A DNA stretch of 64,000 nt from G963664835 sp965220775 (GTDB lineage: Bacteria > Chloroflexota > UBA6077 > FW602-bin22 > JBCLEL01). This document shows, one piece after another, positions 7,952-17,031 of this stretch (positions are counted from its first letter, which is position 1; each line of letters opens with the position of its first letter). The DNA is taken from contig OZ244845.1 in NCBI GenBank assembly GCA_965220775.1, positions 1,488,001-1,552,000 on the forward strand. The letters run 5' to 3'. The notes beneath the pieces were generated by a model that saw only the letters and a program-made list of their open reading frames with translations, was not told the origin of the DNA and ran no database searches. The translations under genes and the position numbers were made by a program.

Positions 7952-10366
7952 CTAGAACTCCTTCCAGAAGTAGGTTTCAGGACGAGCGTTGCCGGGCGTT
8001 TGACCGGACGAACTCACCGCCGTGCGACGCTGGATGTTCCCCATCTTGTTCTTCACGATGTGCATACCGAGAATCACCGGCACGAAACCGACCGTAGTTA
8101 TGTGATAGAGGTTGTCCACCAAATACGTCCAGATTTCTTTGCCCAAAGGAACGCGCATCTCTCTCGGGATCGTACGTCCCTTTCTCCAGAGCTCGACGAC
8201 TCTCTCCATGCCCATGTGGCCGGGGGGCGGCTGGCCCTCGGCGCCTCCCGTGTCGAACCATCTCGCGATCGCGGGGCCCAGCGGGTTGGGGAAGTTTACT
8301 GGGATGTAATTGCCGGCTTGTTCGAACATCACCTCGCTACTGTTGTTCTCCCATATCGTGGCAATTACCTCGTTGTTCTCAGTCAGAGCCTGGACCTCTG
8401 GGCCTGGCATAACCCTGCCCTCGAACGAGATGCCGATCTTCTTCCACTGCTGGCCGATGAACTCGGCGATCTCACATATCGGCAGGTGCGCCGCCTGCTG
8501 ACAAGGGGCCCAGAAGTGGAGCCGCCCGCCGCCATCGGTGCGAAGGCGATATCCGTCCGCGTCCTTCTTGTCCAGGCCCATCTCATCCAGGACCTTGTTG
8601 GCTTCATCGGGATTGTATTGGACCCAGGGAACATCCCTGTAGTTGTCGCCAGGGTAGAACGGGTTGGTAGGCAATGGGACGCCGGAACCGGGGGTGCCCA
8701 AGCCGGCGAAGAATGCCTCGTTGATCTGGTCGCGGTCCATTCCCATCGACAGCGCCTTGCGGAAATCGATGTTCAGGATCCACTTGGAGATCTCGTCATC
8801 AGCATCGTAGCTGTTATTGAATATCACTCCAGCAATGGATCCGTAGCTGCCCGGATCCAGCCATACCTTGTAGTCACCTCTAGTCTCGTTCTGCAAGAAG
8901 ACCGGCAGTTTAGACAACTGTATGTGTCTGTCGGCGTAATCGTACTCGCCGGCTATCGCCCGCAAGTTCATTACTTCGATATCCTCAACCAGCGTGAGCA
9001 CGATGCGGTCGTTGTAGGGAAGCTGGTTGCCGGCGATGTCGACCTGGTAGAAGTAAGGATTGCGCTCGACGACCCAGGTACTTCGATTGATTGGGCTGAC
9101 TGTCTTGTAAGCAGTGAAGCAGGGCCAGTCGGGATTGAGGTACCAGTCATTCTTGATCCGGAACAGAGCTACCCAATCGTCTACTTTGTGTGCCCTGACC
9201 AGAGCGTCAAGATCGGCCGGATCGGCGAAATCCGCGTGGAATTGCTTCAGATAGTGGGCCGGCGCGATTCCGCCGGACGCTCCTCGCGGACCCCAGGTCT
9301 CGGACGGACCGGTAATAGCGTTCAAGACTCCGAGCTGCTCTGGGAAGCTCGCGTAGGGGCCGGCGAACTTGTATTCGACAGTGAAATCGTCGATCTTTGT
9401 GATGGTCCCCTCGATCTGCTCTCCGTCCTCACCGGTAACGAACATTTGGATCGGCTTGATCCGCATCAGCTGTTCGTTGTTGTAAATGTAGTCGTACCAG
9501 AACATGATGTCGTCGGCCGTTACCGGCGCCCCGTCCGACCACCTCATCCCGCGGCGTAGCAACAGGTTGATAGTGGTCCAGTCGTCGGACAGCTCCCATC
9601 CCTTGGCGACGTTGGGTATCAGGTTCTCTACTGCAAAATCCCAGTAGGTAAACATGTCGTGGGCGGCAAAACGACCCAGATTCTGCCGGTCTCCCGCGCT
9701 GGTAAAGCCACGGCGGATCGTCCCGCCGTACTTACCAATCTCAAATACGGGTTCGACAACCAGCAGATCTTCCCGGTCCGGCAGACGTTCGTTGACTGGC
9801 GGAAGAGTTCCGGCCGCGACCTGCTTCGCGAATATCGGGGACTCACCAAATGTGGTGGGATACTTTGATACGTCGAGGATGACCTTTCCGCCTTCCGGGG
9901 TCGGGTGTAGGAGGTCGGGCCCTACCTTCCTAATAGGTATCTCGGTCGGCTCTATGAAGACTTCCCTGACAACCTCCTTTTCAACCTCAACCTCAACCTC
10001 AACTTCGACTTCAACTTCCCTCTCGATAATCACCGCCTTCTCGACTTCTACGGTGACTACTCTCTCGACCGGCCTCTCGACGACTCTTTCGACCTCGACT
10101 TCTACTGGCCTGTCGACCTCGACAGTGATAATCCTTTCGACTTCGACTGCCCTCTCTACCTCGACGGTGACTATCCTCTCGACCGGCCGATCGATTATTT
10201 GAGTTACAACCCTTTCCACCGGCACTTCTTTCTCGACGACTTGGACTCTCTCAACTTCCAAGACTTGAGGCTGGCAGGCAGCCAGAATTGGAAGTGCAGA
10301 TGTCGCGCCAACACCAACCAAGAACGAACGGCGAGAAAACCTATTTTTCAGTAATTTGCCCAACAT
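7952..10366 (-). CDS. ABC transporter substrate-binding lipoprotein, family 5 (peptide/opine type)
   Basis: The receptor of the complete peptide-type importer, about 804 residues. The frame is open to 10390, but the ATG at 10366 is preceded at about 7 bases by AGGAGAG and gives MLGKLLKNRFSRRSFLVGV, so I place the start there. A Tat-like RRSFL motif (residues 12-16) precedes a lipobox at Cys31 (LPILAAC). Residues about 37-150 form a Val/Glu repeat stalk. The SBP_bac_5 domain follows (INLLLRRGMRWSDGAPVTADD, DFRKALSMGMDRDQINEAFF). The downstream genes encode both permeases and the ATPase. Ligand unknown. It is paralogous to the protein at 485-2830. Confidence 0.93.
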   Translation of the reverse strand: MLGKLLKNRFSRRSFLVGVGATSALPILAACQPQVLEVERVQVVEKEVPVERVVTQIIDRPVERIVTVEVERAVEVERIITVEVDRPVEVEVERVVERPVERVVTVEVEKAVIIEREVEVEVEVEVEVEKEVVREVFIEPTEIPIRKVGPDLLHPTPEGGKVILDVSKYPTTFGESPIFAKQVAAGTLPPVNERLPDREDLLVVEPVFEIGKYGGTIRRGFTSAGDRQNLGRFAAHDMFTYWDFAVENLIPNVAKGWELSDDWTTINLLLRRGMRWSDGAPVTADDIMFWYDYIYNNEQLMRIKPIQMFVTGEDGEQIEGTITKIDDFTVEYKFAGPYASFPEQLGVLNAITGPSETWGPRGASGGIAPAHYLKQFHADFADPADLDALVRAHKVDDWVALFRIKNDWYLNPDWPCFTAYKTVSPINRSTWVVERNPYFYQVDIAGNQLPYNDRIVLTLVEDIEVMNLRAIAGEYDYADRHIQLSKLPVFLQNETRGDYKVWLDPGSYGSIAGVIFNNSYDADDEISKWILNIDFRKALSMGMDRDQINEAFFAGLGTPGSGVPLPTNPFYPGDNYRDVPWVQYNPDEANKVLDEMGLDKKDADGYRLRTDGGGRLHFWAPCQQAAHLPICEIAEFIGQQWKKIGISFEGRVMPGPEVQALTENNEVIATIWENNSSEVMFEQAGNYIPVNFPNPLGPAIARWFDTGGAEGQPPPGHMGMERVVELWRKGRTIPREMRVPLGKEIWTYLVDNLYHITTVGFVPVILGMHIVKNKMGNIQRRTAVSSSGQTPGNARPETYFWKEF

Positions 10367-11162
10367 AATCTCTCTCCTATTTGTGCACAATCACTCTGAT
10401 CTCATACGGTTAGGCGCCAGCCAAACCGTTTACTCAAGCACTCAAATCTGTGGACATCCCCCCTTTCTCGCAAATATCGCCCAGATTCTTGGTCGATGCT
10501 ACATCTGCTATCGATTGTTGCCAGCTAATGACATCATTGACACTACTGTGGCGAGCGAAAGCAAAGTGGCGTGTTTTGGTAGAGGGCGCTAGCAGGTAGG
10601 AAGATCCCCGAATCGCGACGTCGTGGCAATGAATGAAACCCGAAGACAGGTGAGTCCGAATGACGGGTCGGCGGACACGGAGCCGCCGTCTCGACACACG
10701 AGGGACAAACGCAACGATTCGAATGAGTCGGTACCACACCGCACCTCGTTGGAGCTGCCGCATTTCTTTATGGAAAGATATCAATTCTGAAGGTGTTTTG
10801 CAACAGTGACTCGCGGAATACAGAGCGACCGCATTTGTCTATTGGATATGACTCACGCACCAATTCATTCGAATCCCATCTATTATTTCGGCGACACTTA
10901 TCGCGGCCGTCAGGCTCGACGTAGTCCGTGTCTAACGGGCATCACACATCTATGCTCCAACCCTGTCGTGGTCTTATGGAAAGACCTTCACCTCTGATTG
11001 ACTTGAAAAACATCGATATGTTGAGGTTGACTCGTTCTCGTGGCGCCTGGCCATCATCAGTGTAGGTCTAGGACCCAAGAACACGGAATATGTGGAGCGG
11101 GCGATTTTTTCGATACGGGCGATCGTCATCTTCGATTGCGCACGCAAGACGAGCGGCTCCGC
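10367..11162. other. Intergenic stretch without a supported gene
   Basis: About 800 bases between the 5' end of a transporter operon and the 3' end of an enolase-superfamily gene. Short open frames occur on both strands but lack ribosome sites and recognisable sequence. It should contain the promoter of the transporter operon near 10370-10450. I see no clear -35/-10 pair or repeat. Confidence 0.5.
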
Positions 11163-12341
11163 TTATATCTGAGAAGCGCGGACTTCAACATCGGACCGCG
11201 AGGCGAAGCCGGGCAAGAGCCGCGTACCGAGACCCGGCGCAGACGAAGCCGAGACGTAGCCATGCTCGAACTTGGGTAGCTCGGTGACTACGTCCTGGTA
11301 CCAGCCGCCCAGATAGCATAAGCGTATGCCTTCTTGAATCAACGCGTTTGGCTCGGCCATGCAGAGGTGCGTGCTCGCTGTGAAATTGACCGGACCGGTC
11401 GGAGCATGGCAAGCGAAAGGCCGGTCGTAGGTCTGGGCGAGCTGGGCTATGAAGTGGGCTTCGGTCAGCCCACCTACCCAGCAGATGTCGAAATTGAGAA
11501 TGCCGGCGGCCTCTTTCTCCAATATTTCCTTGAACACGGTCCTCCCACAAAGCGACTCAGATATTGCGACAGGTATGCGCGTCTTTCCGGCCAACTCGGC
11601 GAAAGCGTCTATGTTGTCCCGATTGCCTAGCGGGTCTTCGATCCACACCGGGCGCAACTCCTCGAGCGCCTCGGCAATCCGGATTGCAGCTTGCAGATAC
11701 CAACCTCCATGCAGCTCGACATGGATGCCCATTTGCATGCCAACGGTCTCCCGAATCCGGCGGAAGGGCTTGAGAGCCTCGTCGATTTGGGCCGGGGTTA
11801 TATGCTGACCACCCCCTCCGGCTCTGAACGGATCGAAGGGCCAGAGTTTCAGGGCTCCAATCCCAGTATCGAGCATGGATTGAGCAAGCTCGCCGGCCCG
11901 GTCCTGGTCTCTCCACATCACCTCATCGTCCCGATAAACAGAATCAGATTTCCAGTCAAGAGAGTAGCCGTGGCAGGTGTTGTAGACCGGGACCCGATCG
12001 CGCGAAGGGCCGCCCAGCAGCTGATATAAGGGCAGACCCACGATCTGCCCATAGAGGTCCCACAAGGCAACGTCGATAGCGGAGAGACTGTGGACTTCCG
12101 CATTCAAATAACGAAAGCTCATTTGGCGGCTAAGAGCGCGGTGGTGACTTTCGATTAGCCGGGGATCCTGGCCTAGCAAGTAGGGCGCGACCGTCCTATG
12201 TATGTAGTCGGTCGCTTCATTCTGGTAATACCATGTTTCGCCCAGTCCTACCAGACCTTCATCAGTATGTACTTGGACCCAGGTAGGTTCCGGGTCCTGA
12301 TAGCGTGAACTGGTGAGCGTTTCGACGCGAGTTATCTTCAT
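11163..12341 (-). CDS. Enolase-superfamily (mandelate racemase/muconate lactonizing type) enzyme
   Basis: A 392-residue enzyme with the N-terminal capping domain (VQVHTDEGLVGLGETWY, AIDVALWDLYGQ, YQLLGG) and a (beta/alpha)7-beta barrel. Barrel residues visible are the strand-2 Lys in ALKLWPFD and three acidic metal ligands: Glu in HVELHGGW, Glu in WIEDP and Glu in AISESLCGR. A His in FACHAPTGPV fills the acid/base position seen in sugar-acid dehydratases. The first ligand is Glu where most relatives have Asp, and a His follows two residues later, an arrangement like that of D-mannonate/galactonate dehydratase relatives. Acid-sugar dehydration is plausible, but the substrate is unknown. A paralogue lies immediately upstream (12397-13623). 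Confidence 0.88.
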   Translation of the reverse strand: MKITRVETLTSSRYQDPEPTWVQVHTDEGLVGLGETWYYQNEATDYIHRTVAPYLLGQDPRLIESHHRALSRQMSFRYLNAEVHSLSAIDVALWDLYGQIVGLPLYQLLGGPSRDRVPVYNTCHGYSLDWKSDSVYRDDEVMWRDQDRAGELAQSMLDTGIGALKLWPFDPFRAGGGGQHITPAQIDEALKPFRRIRETVGMQMGIHVELHGGWYLQAAIRIAEALEELRPVWIEDPLGNRDNIDAFAELAGKTRIPVAISESLCGRTVFKEILEKEAAGILNFDICWVGGLTEAHFIAQLAQTYDRPFACHAPTGPVNFTASTHLCMAEPNALIQEGIRLCYLGGWYQDVVTELPKFEHGYVSASSAPGLGTRLLPGFASRSDVEVRASQI

Positions 12342-12396
12342 TTCCCCTCCCTGTCCTGTTTGACGGCGAGGATGGTCGGGCCCACTTGGTGTCTAG

Positions 12397-13623
12397 CTAG
12401 AGTTCCGAGGTGCGGACTGCAACGTCCGGCCGGGACAGGAACTCAGGCAAGAGACTGGCACCTAGCCCGGGCTCATTGGGTGGTGAGATATATCCGCGCT
12501 CGAATCTAGGAAGCTCCGTGAGAACGTCGTGGAACCAACCGTCGATGTAGCTGGCCCGAATCCCTTCCAGAATCAGTGCATTTGGCTCGGCTATGCAGAG
12601 GTGAGAGCTGGCAACGAAAGTGGCCGGTCCCGAGGCGTCGTGGGTAGCGAAAGGTCGGTCGTACATCTGCGCCATCTGTGCGATGAAATGGGCCTCGCTG
12701 ATTCCACCGATCCAGCCGATATCCATTATCAGGATGCCGGCCGCTTGTTTCTCCAGAATCTGCCTAAAGATAGCCCGTCCGCACAGCGACTCGGAAATCG
12801 CCACCGGAATTGGCGTTTTTCTTGCCACCTCGGCAAACCCGTCAATATTGTCTCGGCTGCTCAACGGGTCTTCGATCCACAACGGGCGTATCTCTTGCAG
12901 CGCCTCAGCGATTCGAATGGCCGCTTGTGCGTACCAACCTCCGTGCAACTCGACCGGCAGATCCATCTGCGCTCCCACAGCCTGCCGGACTTGGCGGAAA
13001 GGCTCTAACGCGACATCGATCTGCGCCTGGGTGATATGCTGGCCATCAGTGCCTATTCGGTGCGGATCGAACGGCCAAATCTTCATCGCGGTAATGCCCA
13101 TGTCGAGCAGCGATTGGGCCAATTCGCCGGTCCGGCCTTGCTCCCTCCACATAATCTCGTCCTCGTCGAACGGTGTGTGGCGGACCCAGCGGGCCGAGTG
13201 GTCACCGGGGTCCGGCGGCTCGAGAGCCGGCTGCCAGTGGAAGGGGTGAGTGGTACCGTGGCATGTATTGTAGACGCGGATGCTGTCACGAGCCGGACCG
13301 CCCAGTAGCTTGTAGATCGGCATCCCCACCGACTGCCCATTGAGGTCCCACAGCGCTATATCAATCGCTGAAAGGCCGTTAACCTGTCCATTCTGTCGGC
13401 CGAAGTTCAGCGGAGCGCGCAGGATCCGGTGGTGTTGTTCAACAGTGCGGGGGTCCTTTCCCAACAGGTAAGGAGCTGCCGTATTGTGGATGAAGTCAGC
13501 GACTTGGGGCTCGTGGTAACAGGTATCGCCGAGCCCAATGAGGCCCTCATCGGTGTGAACTTGGACCCAGACCATTACACGATAGCTAGAGCACGTTATC
13601 GTGTCTATACGTGTGACCTTCAC
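12397..13623 (-). CDS. Enolase-superfamily (mandelate racemase/muconate lactonizing type) enzyme, tandem paralogue
   Basis: A 408-residue paralogue of the enzyme at 11163-12341, sharing VQVHTDEGLIGLGDT, the strand-2 MKIWPFDP lysine, VELHGGWY, WIEDPLSSRDNIDGF, AISESLCGR and a His in PFATHDASGP. It differs by an insertion of about 16 residues between the capping domain and the barrel (around residues 130-155, rich in Pro and His), a region that lines the active site in this superfamily. The two genes are 55 bases apart and presumably form one operon. Tandem paralogues with a changed active-site loop suggest divergence in substrate. SAR202 genomes are known for expanded sets of this superfamily. 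Confidence 0.88.
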   Translation of the reverse strand: MKVTRIDTITCSSYRVMVWVQVHTDEGLIGLGDTCYHEPQVADFIHNTAAPYLLGKDPRTVEQHHRILRAPLNFGRQNGQVNGLSAIDIALWDLNGQSVGMPIYKLLGGPARDSIRVYNTCHGTTHPFHWQPALEPPDPGDHSARWVRHTPFDEDEIMWREQGRTGELAQSLLDMGITAMKIWPFDPHRIGTDGQHITQAQIDVALEPFRQVRQAVGAQMDLPVELHGGWYAQAAIRIAEALQEIRPLWIEDPLSSRDNIDGFAEVARKTPIPVAISESLCGRAIFRQILEKQAAGILIMDIGWIGGISEAHFIAQMAQMYDRPFATHDASGPATFVASSHLCIAEPNALILEGIRASYIDGWFHDVLTELPRFERGYISPPNEPGLGASLLPEFLSRPDVAVRTSEL

Positions 13624-14088
13624 TGACTCAGGACTTCCTCCGGCCTCACATGTGTGAGCCGATCAATCCAATTTCGATCCTTCTACGTTTTCTTATGTTA
13701 TCAGTTCGGTCGAGCGCATGGGAGGCTTGCCATGCACTTTTGGAAGCAAAATCGGCAGTAATGTTTGCGCGTCACTTGGATGGAAATCGCTTCAATCACC
13801 AGATGAAGCACTGGCGATTTCGCCGGCAAATGCATAAGGACGCTCGTAGCCTCTAAGAACGCGAAGTGAGGGTTTCTGAGCGTTTGCGGCCAATGCCAAC
13901 ACGTTCGGCCGGTACGTTGGCGTCGGCGGCACGGCTTGTCAGGAAGGGACGAACGATTATACAATTCGAGAAGTAGGCTCGGAGTGAACCTCGATTCATT
14001 CTGATGATCGGCGAACTCAGGTAGGCTGTGAAGGCCTCCTCGACGCCTGGGGAAAACTTGAGAACAAGTAGATGAGGTATTCGCGGGC
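13624..14088. other. Intergenic stretch without a supported gene
   Basis: About 465 bases between divergently transcribed genes. Overlapping minus-strand frames exist (for example one ending at 13701), but they look like chance frames: high Cys/His/Arg content and no ribosome site. Presumably it holds two divergent promoters. Confidence 0.5.
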
Positions 14089-14592
14089 ATGACCGAGACA
14101 GCATATCATCTCAGAATTGCCGCTCCTGAAGACATCGCCCAGATAAAGAAGAATCTTCGGCGCACGATGTCCAATCCCGAGGGGCGCGCCCAGCGTAAGC
14201 GCTACAACGATGCAATAGATCGTCGTGAGATGTTGGTGTTCGTCCATTCCGATCCGGCCCAGGAGGAGGAAGTTATCGAGGCATTCCTCGAATGGCACAT
14301 GAAAGTAGACGGCACCGCGACGATCCGAGACGCCGGCACGGTAGGTGGCGAGCTACAGGTAGGCCACGTCCGGCGATTGATCAGAGAGATGCTCAGAACT
14401 TTTAACCCTTCGGTCGCATCGGTAAAGTTGCGATCCGATCTCGCGCAATGGAATAGCGTCTTCGAGGGACTACCTGGTTTTGTTCTGGAAGGACGTGAAT
14501 ACTCCAGGCCCCACTGGCGTACTATCTGGGAGTGGACTGAAGCCGCGGAGCGCTCTGCTACGCGACTTCGAATGGGCGGCCGCCGGCGATAG
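14089..14592 (+). CDS. Hypothetical protein with a GNAT-like N-terminus
   Basis: A 167-residue protein. Its opening (YHLRIAAPEDIAQIKKNLRR) matches the beginning of many GNAT acyltransferases, and the spacing of later strands and helices (MLVFVHSDP, then GGELQVGHVRRLIREML) is compatible with that fold. The acetyl-CoA-binding Q/RxxGxG/A signature is not clear, so it may be a divergent or inactive member, or another family. The C-terminus is Arg-rich (RMGGRRR). It lies just upstream of a toxin-antitoxin pair but is separated from it by about 110 bases. I do not recognise it with confidence. Confidence 0.5.
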   Translation: MTETAYHLRIAAPEDIAQIKKNLRRTMSNPEGRAQRKRYNDAIDRREMLVFVHSDPAQEEEVIEAFLEWHMKVDGTATIRDAGTVGGELQVGHVRRLIREMLRTFNPSVASVKLRSDLAQWNSVFEGLPGFVLEGREYSRPHWRTIWEWTEAAERSATRLRMGGRRR

Positions 14593-14672
14593 AGCCCACC
14601 TCGATTGCACTCCTCGCGACTTTAGGACCCGTCAATGCGCTACTTGTCTTGCCTTTACCTGCCTTGATACTA

Positions 14673-14695
14673 TTAGCTTAGTCTAGCTTAGCTAA
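14673..14695. promoter_or_regulatory. Candidate autoregulatory operator of the toxin-antitoxin operon
   Basis: Two direct copies of TAGCTTAG (14674-14681 and 14684-14691) run into the palindrome TTAGCTAA (14688-14695), about 20 bases before the antitoxin start. The AT-rich block also offers -10-like sequence. Phd/YefM antitoxins bind short palindromes in their own promoters, so this is a reasonable operator. Confidence 0.45.
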
Positions 14696-14714
14696 TTCAC
14701 TCAGGGTGTGTTCA

Positions 14715-14951
14715 ATGCAGGTAAACATGCACGAAGCGAAATCACAGCTTTCGAGGCTGGGCGAGCTGGCCTGGCGGGGAGAGGAAATCGTAATTGCCAA
14801 AGCCGGCAAACCGTACCTGGACTTAGTGCCGCACCGCGAGCCCAAGTGCGAGCGCAAACTGGGCTTGCAAAAAGGGCGGATATGGATCGCGCCGGACTTC
14901 GATGAGACGCCTAAGGAGGTGATCGACGAATTCGAGGGCGAGACAGAATAG
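14715..14951 (+). CDS. Type II antitoxin, Phd/YefM family
   Basis: A 78-residue antitoxin. The N-terminal part (MQVNMHEAKSQLSRLGELAW, then EEIVIAKAGKPYLDLVPH) is the typical Phd/YefM DNA-binding and dimerisation domain. The C-terminal tail (PDFDETPKEVIDEFEGE) is acidic and probably wraps the toxin. A GTG at 14706 would add three residues. The ATG at 14715 is better spaced from AGGG at 14703-14706. The stop codon overlaps the toxin GTG start by one base, the usual coupling. It neutralises the PIN toxin encoded next and probably represses the operon. Confidence 0.88.
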   Translation: MQVNMHEAKSQLSRLGELAWRGEEIVIAKAGKPYLDLVPHREPKCERKLGLQKGRIWIAPDFDETPKEVIDEFEGETE

Positions 14952-15337
14952 TGCAGCGGCTGCTGCTGGATACCCACGTCCTACTGTGGGCGCTCGAGGA
15001 CAGCCCGGAATTAGGCGAGAAAGCTCGTAGAGCCGTGATCGACCCACGAAACGAGGTCTTCGTCAGCGCGATCAATGTCTGGGAGATCACCACCAAGCGC
15101 TCTCTGGGTAAACTTCGGGGCCTGGATAACTTGACCACTACGGTCGAAGATACAGGCTTCACGCAGCTTCCCATCACCCTCTTTCACGCTGAGCAGGCCG
15201 GCAACTTGCCAATGCACCACCGGAATCCCTTCGATCGAATGCTCGTAGCCCAGGCGCAGGCCGAAGGACTCACCATTGTCACCAAAAACGACAAAATCCC
15301 ACGCTATGCGGTGCGCACAATGGCGGCTGGAAGATAG
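14951..15337 (+). CDS. Type II toxin, PIN-domain ribonuclease (VapC-like)
   Basis: A 128-residue PIN-domain protein. The acidic metal-binding residues are visible: Asp7 (LLLDTHVLLWAL), Glu45 (NVWEITTK), Asp95 (NPFDRMLVAQA) and Asp114 (TKNDKI). The family cleaves RNA, often tRNA or rRNA, when freed from its antitoxin. It begins at a GTG overlapping the antitoxin stop by one base. The pairing of a Phd-type antitoxin with a PIN toxin of the LLLDTHVLLWAL subgroup is common. All active-site residues appear intact, so the module is probably functional. Confidence 0.9.
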   Translation: MQRLLLDTHVLLWALEDSPELGEKARRAVIDPRNEVFVSAINVWEITTKRSLGKLRGLDNLTTTVEDTGFTQLPITLFHAEQAGNLPMHHRNPFDRMLVAQAQAEGLTIVTKNDKIPRYAVRTMAAGR

Positions 15338-15353
15338 GGACTAATGGAGCGAT

Positions 15354-15710
15354 ATGCTAAGTCCAACCACAAAGCTCTCGCTGTCGAAGCAAACGCTAAT
15401 CCGGCTCATAGTCGACCACTCCCGCTTGCATGAGAGCATTGGGACGTGGGCCATCGGATACGATCCCACGGCCGGCGGATGGAGGCCGGTCTGGCTGGGC
15501 CGATATCCGCATCCGGTCGAAGGGTATGCCGAGTTGGAAGCCGGCTGGAGGAGCGTCCCCTTGCCGCGCATCCGGGGCCACAAGTATACGAAGCGGCTGG
15601 GGGTCTCAGCGCTCGGTCAGCATGTCCAAACCGCTCTGGCCGAGGACGCTCTGAGGAACTGGCTGGCGGCGCAGCGGCAGTCGGACGCCCCTTACATTGA
15701 ATTGGCATAG
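15354..15710 (+). CDS. Hypothetical protein
   Basis: A 118-residue open frame starting 14 bases after the toxin gene, with GGAG-like sequence (TGGAGCG) ahead of the ATG. It has a hydrophobic-core-like sequence rich in Trp and aromatic residues (GTWAIGYDPTAGGWRPVWLG) and no signal or membrane segment. I do not recognise a family. Competing frames in the region have poorer composition. It may be co-transcribed with the toxin-antitoxin pair. Confidence 0.4.
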   Translation: MLSPTTKLSLSKQTLIRLIVDHSRLHESIGTWAIGYDPTAGGWRPVWLGRYPHPVEGYAELEAGWRSVPLPRIRGHKYTKRLGVSALGQHVQTALAEDALRNWLAAQRQSDAPYIELA

Positions 15711-15857
15711 ATTGCTGGACGAAGCAAGTTAAACTGAATGTGTGACCGGGTGCATATATAAGGTCGGTTGGTGGTCGAGGATCCATCCGCCGGCTGATTG
15801 GCGGCCCGAGTCCGACATCGGCTGAAATATGTTGCACCGCCGCATTGGAGAATGGGA

Positions 15858-15983
15858 ATGTTTCGATTCGTCTTGGGATTTGCGCTCGGTGGTCTGGTGG
15901 CTGCCTTGCTGCTGCTGTGGTACATCTGGCGCGTCGAGGAAAAGAGCGCGCCGGATCACGGAGAGATGGCACCGCCTTCCTAG
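15858..15983 (+). CDS. Small single-pass membrane protein, hypothetical
   Basis: A short frame of 41 codons beginning MFRFVLGFALGGLVAALLLL, followed by WYIWRVEEKSAP and a hydrophilic tail. One confident membrane helix covers most of the N-terminal half. GGAGA about 7 bases upstream supports the ATG at 15858. ATG codons at 15798 and 15852 are alternatives. It lies 15 bases ahead of the sugar-isomerase-like gene and may be co-expressed with it. Function unknown. Confidence 0.45.
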   Translation: MFRFVLGFALGGLVAALLLLWYIWRVEEKSAPDHGEMAPPS

Positions 15984-15998
15984 ACAGAGGTCCGCTAC

Positions 15999-16871
15999 TT
16001 GATTCTGATGAGTCCCTGGGTCCCGCTAGGTAGGACGCAGGAGGAGCGCACCGGCTTCCTATCGAAGGTTGCCGACCTGAACGTGAAGACCGTCACCCTG
16101 TCCATGCTGGAAGGCTGGCCTGAGGTTCAGCCCTGGACGGACCGGGAGGTCCACGACGCGCGCAGTTTTCTCGACAATCACGGGATCAGAGTGGGCGAGT
16201 TCAGCACCTTCCACGCCGGATTCGATTCGGTCGACGCTTCAGAGCGAAAGGCGGCTATGGAGCACTACAGTCGGCAGTTGTGGCTTGGCCGGATCCTGGG
16301 CGCCCATTGCATCGGATTCTCGACGTACGGGGACAGAGGCACGCCACAGATGTGGTCGAAGGAGACCTGGCAACGTTCGATGGACGCGATTACCGCGCTG
16401 GCGGGCGAAGCAGAGAAGGCCGAGATGGACATCGCAGCCCACCCACATGTAATGTCGCCGCTCTGCTCGGTGGATAGGCACCTGGATATGTTGGATAGGG
16501 TCGGATCGCCCAGACTGAAGTTACTCATGGATATCGTGAATCTTACATGGCCCCAGATGATCTTTCGAACGACCGAGGTCACGAACGAGATCTTCGATCT
16601 ACTCGGCGAGCACATTACCGCGCTTCACGCCAAGGACGTCATCATAAGTGGAGGCTTCCGCGTTCGGCTCGAGAAGGGTTTCGGGGTAATACATCTAGAC
16701 GAGGCTGTTCCCGGCACGGGTCACATGGACTATGCGACCGTCCTTCGCAGGCTGGAAGGGCTCAACCACGACATAACTGTTAACGTCGAGCACTTTGCTT
16801 ACGAAGACATGATGGATGGTCAGGAGTACATACGGGGTGTGGCTAGAAAGGTGGGGGTGAAACTGGAATAG
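15999..16871 (+). CDS. Sugar phosphate isomerase/epimerase-like TIM-barrel protein (AP_endonuc_2 family)
   Basis: A 290-residue xylose-isomerase-like TIM barrel. Supporting motifs are the HxGFDS strand (FSTFHAGFDSVD), a His-rich strand (MDIAAHPHVMSP), Asp in LLMDIVNLTWP, His in ITALHAKDV and Glu in NVEHFAYED, matching the metal-binding Glu/Asp/His set of this family. The preferred start is TTG at 15999, because AGAGG lies 8 bases upstream. An ATG at 16008 is the alternative. A six-hairpin glycosidase-like gene lies convergently downstream, suggesting carbohydrate catabolism in the region. The exact substrate is unknown. Confidence 0.8.
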   Translation: MILMSPWVPLGRTQEERTGFLSKVADLNVKTVTLSMLEGWPEVQPWTDREVHDARSFLDNHGIRVGEFSTFHAGFDSVDASERKAAMEHYSRQLWLGRILGAHCIGFSTYGDRGTPQMWSKETWQRSMDAITALAGEAEKAEMDIAAHPHVMSPLCSVDRHLDMLDRVGSPRLKLLMDIVNLTWPQMIFRTTEVTNEIFDLLGEHITALHAKDVIISGGFRVRLEKGFGVIHLDEAVPGTGHMDYATVLRRLEGLNHDITVNVEHFAYEDMMDGQEYIRGVARKVGVKLE

Positions 16872-17031
16872 GGCTGCTTGTACCCTTCCCCGAAGCGATG
16901 CGCCCCCTCCGAGAGTTGGTACGCTCGTTGAATGCGCTAACCGGCAGAATGCTTCACATTTTTGAGGTTATCCGGCATCCCGTCATCGTCTTTCGTTTCG
17001 CGCTGGAAATGCATCTCCCAGGATTCCGGCG

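Noticed and set aside
8000..9559. 519-codon plus-strand frame opposite the second binding-protein gene
   Set aside because: Antisense shadow of the coding strand. The minus-strand protein has clear domain motifs, whereas this frame has none and lacks a ribosome site.
15406..15972. 188-codon minus-strand frame
   Set aside because: It covers two plus-strand frames with better start signals and is Arg/Pro/Ser-rich without recognisable motifs.
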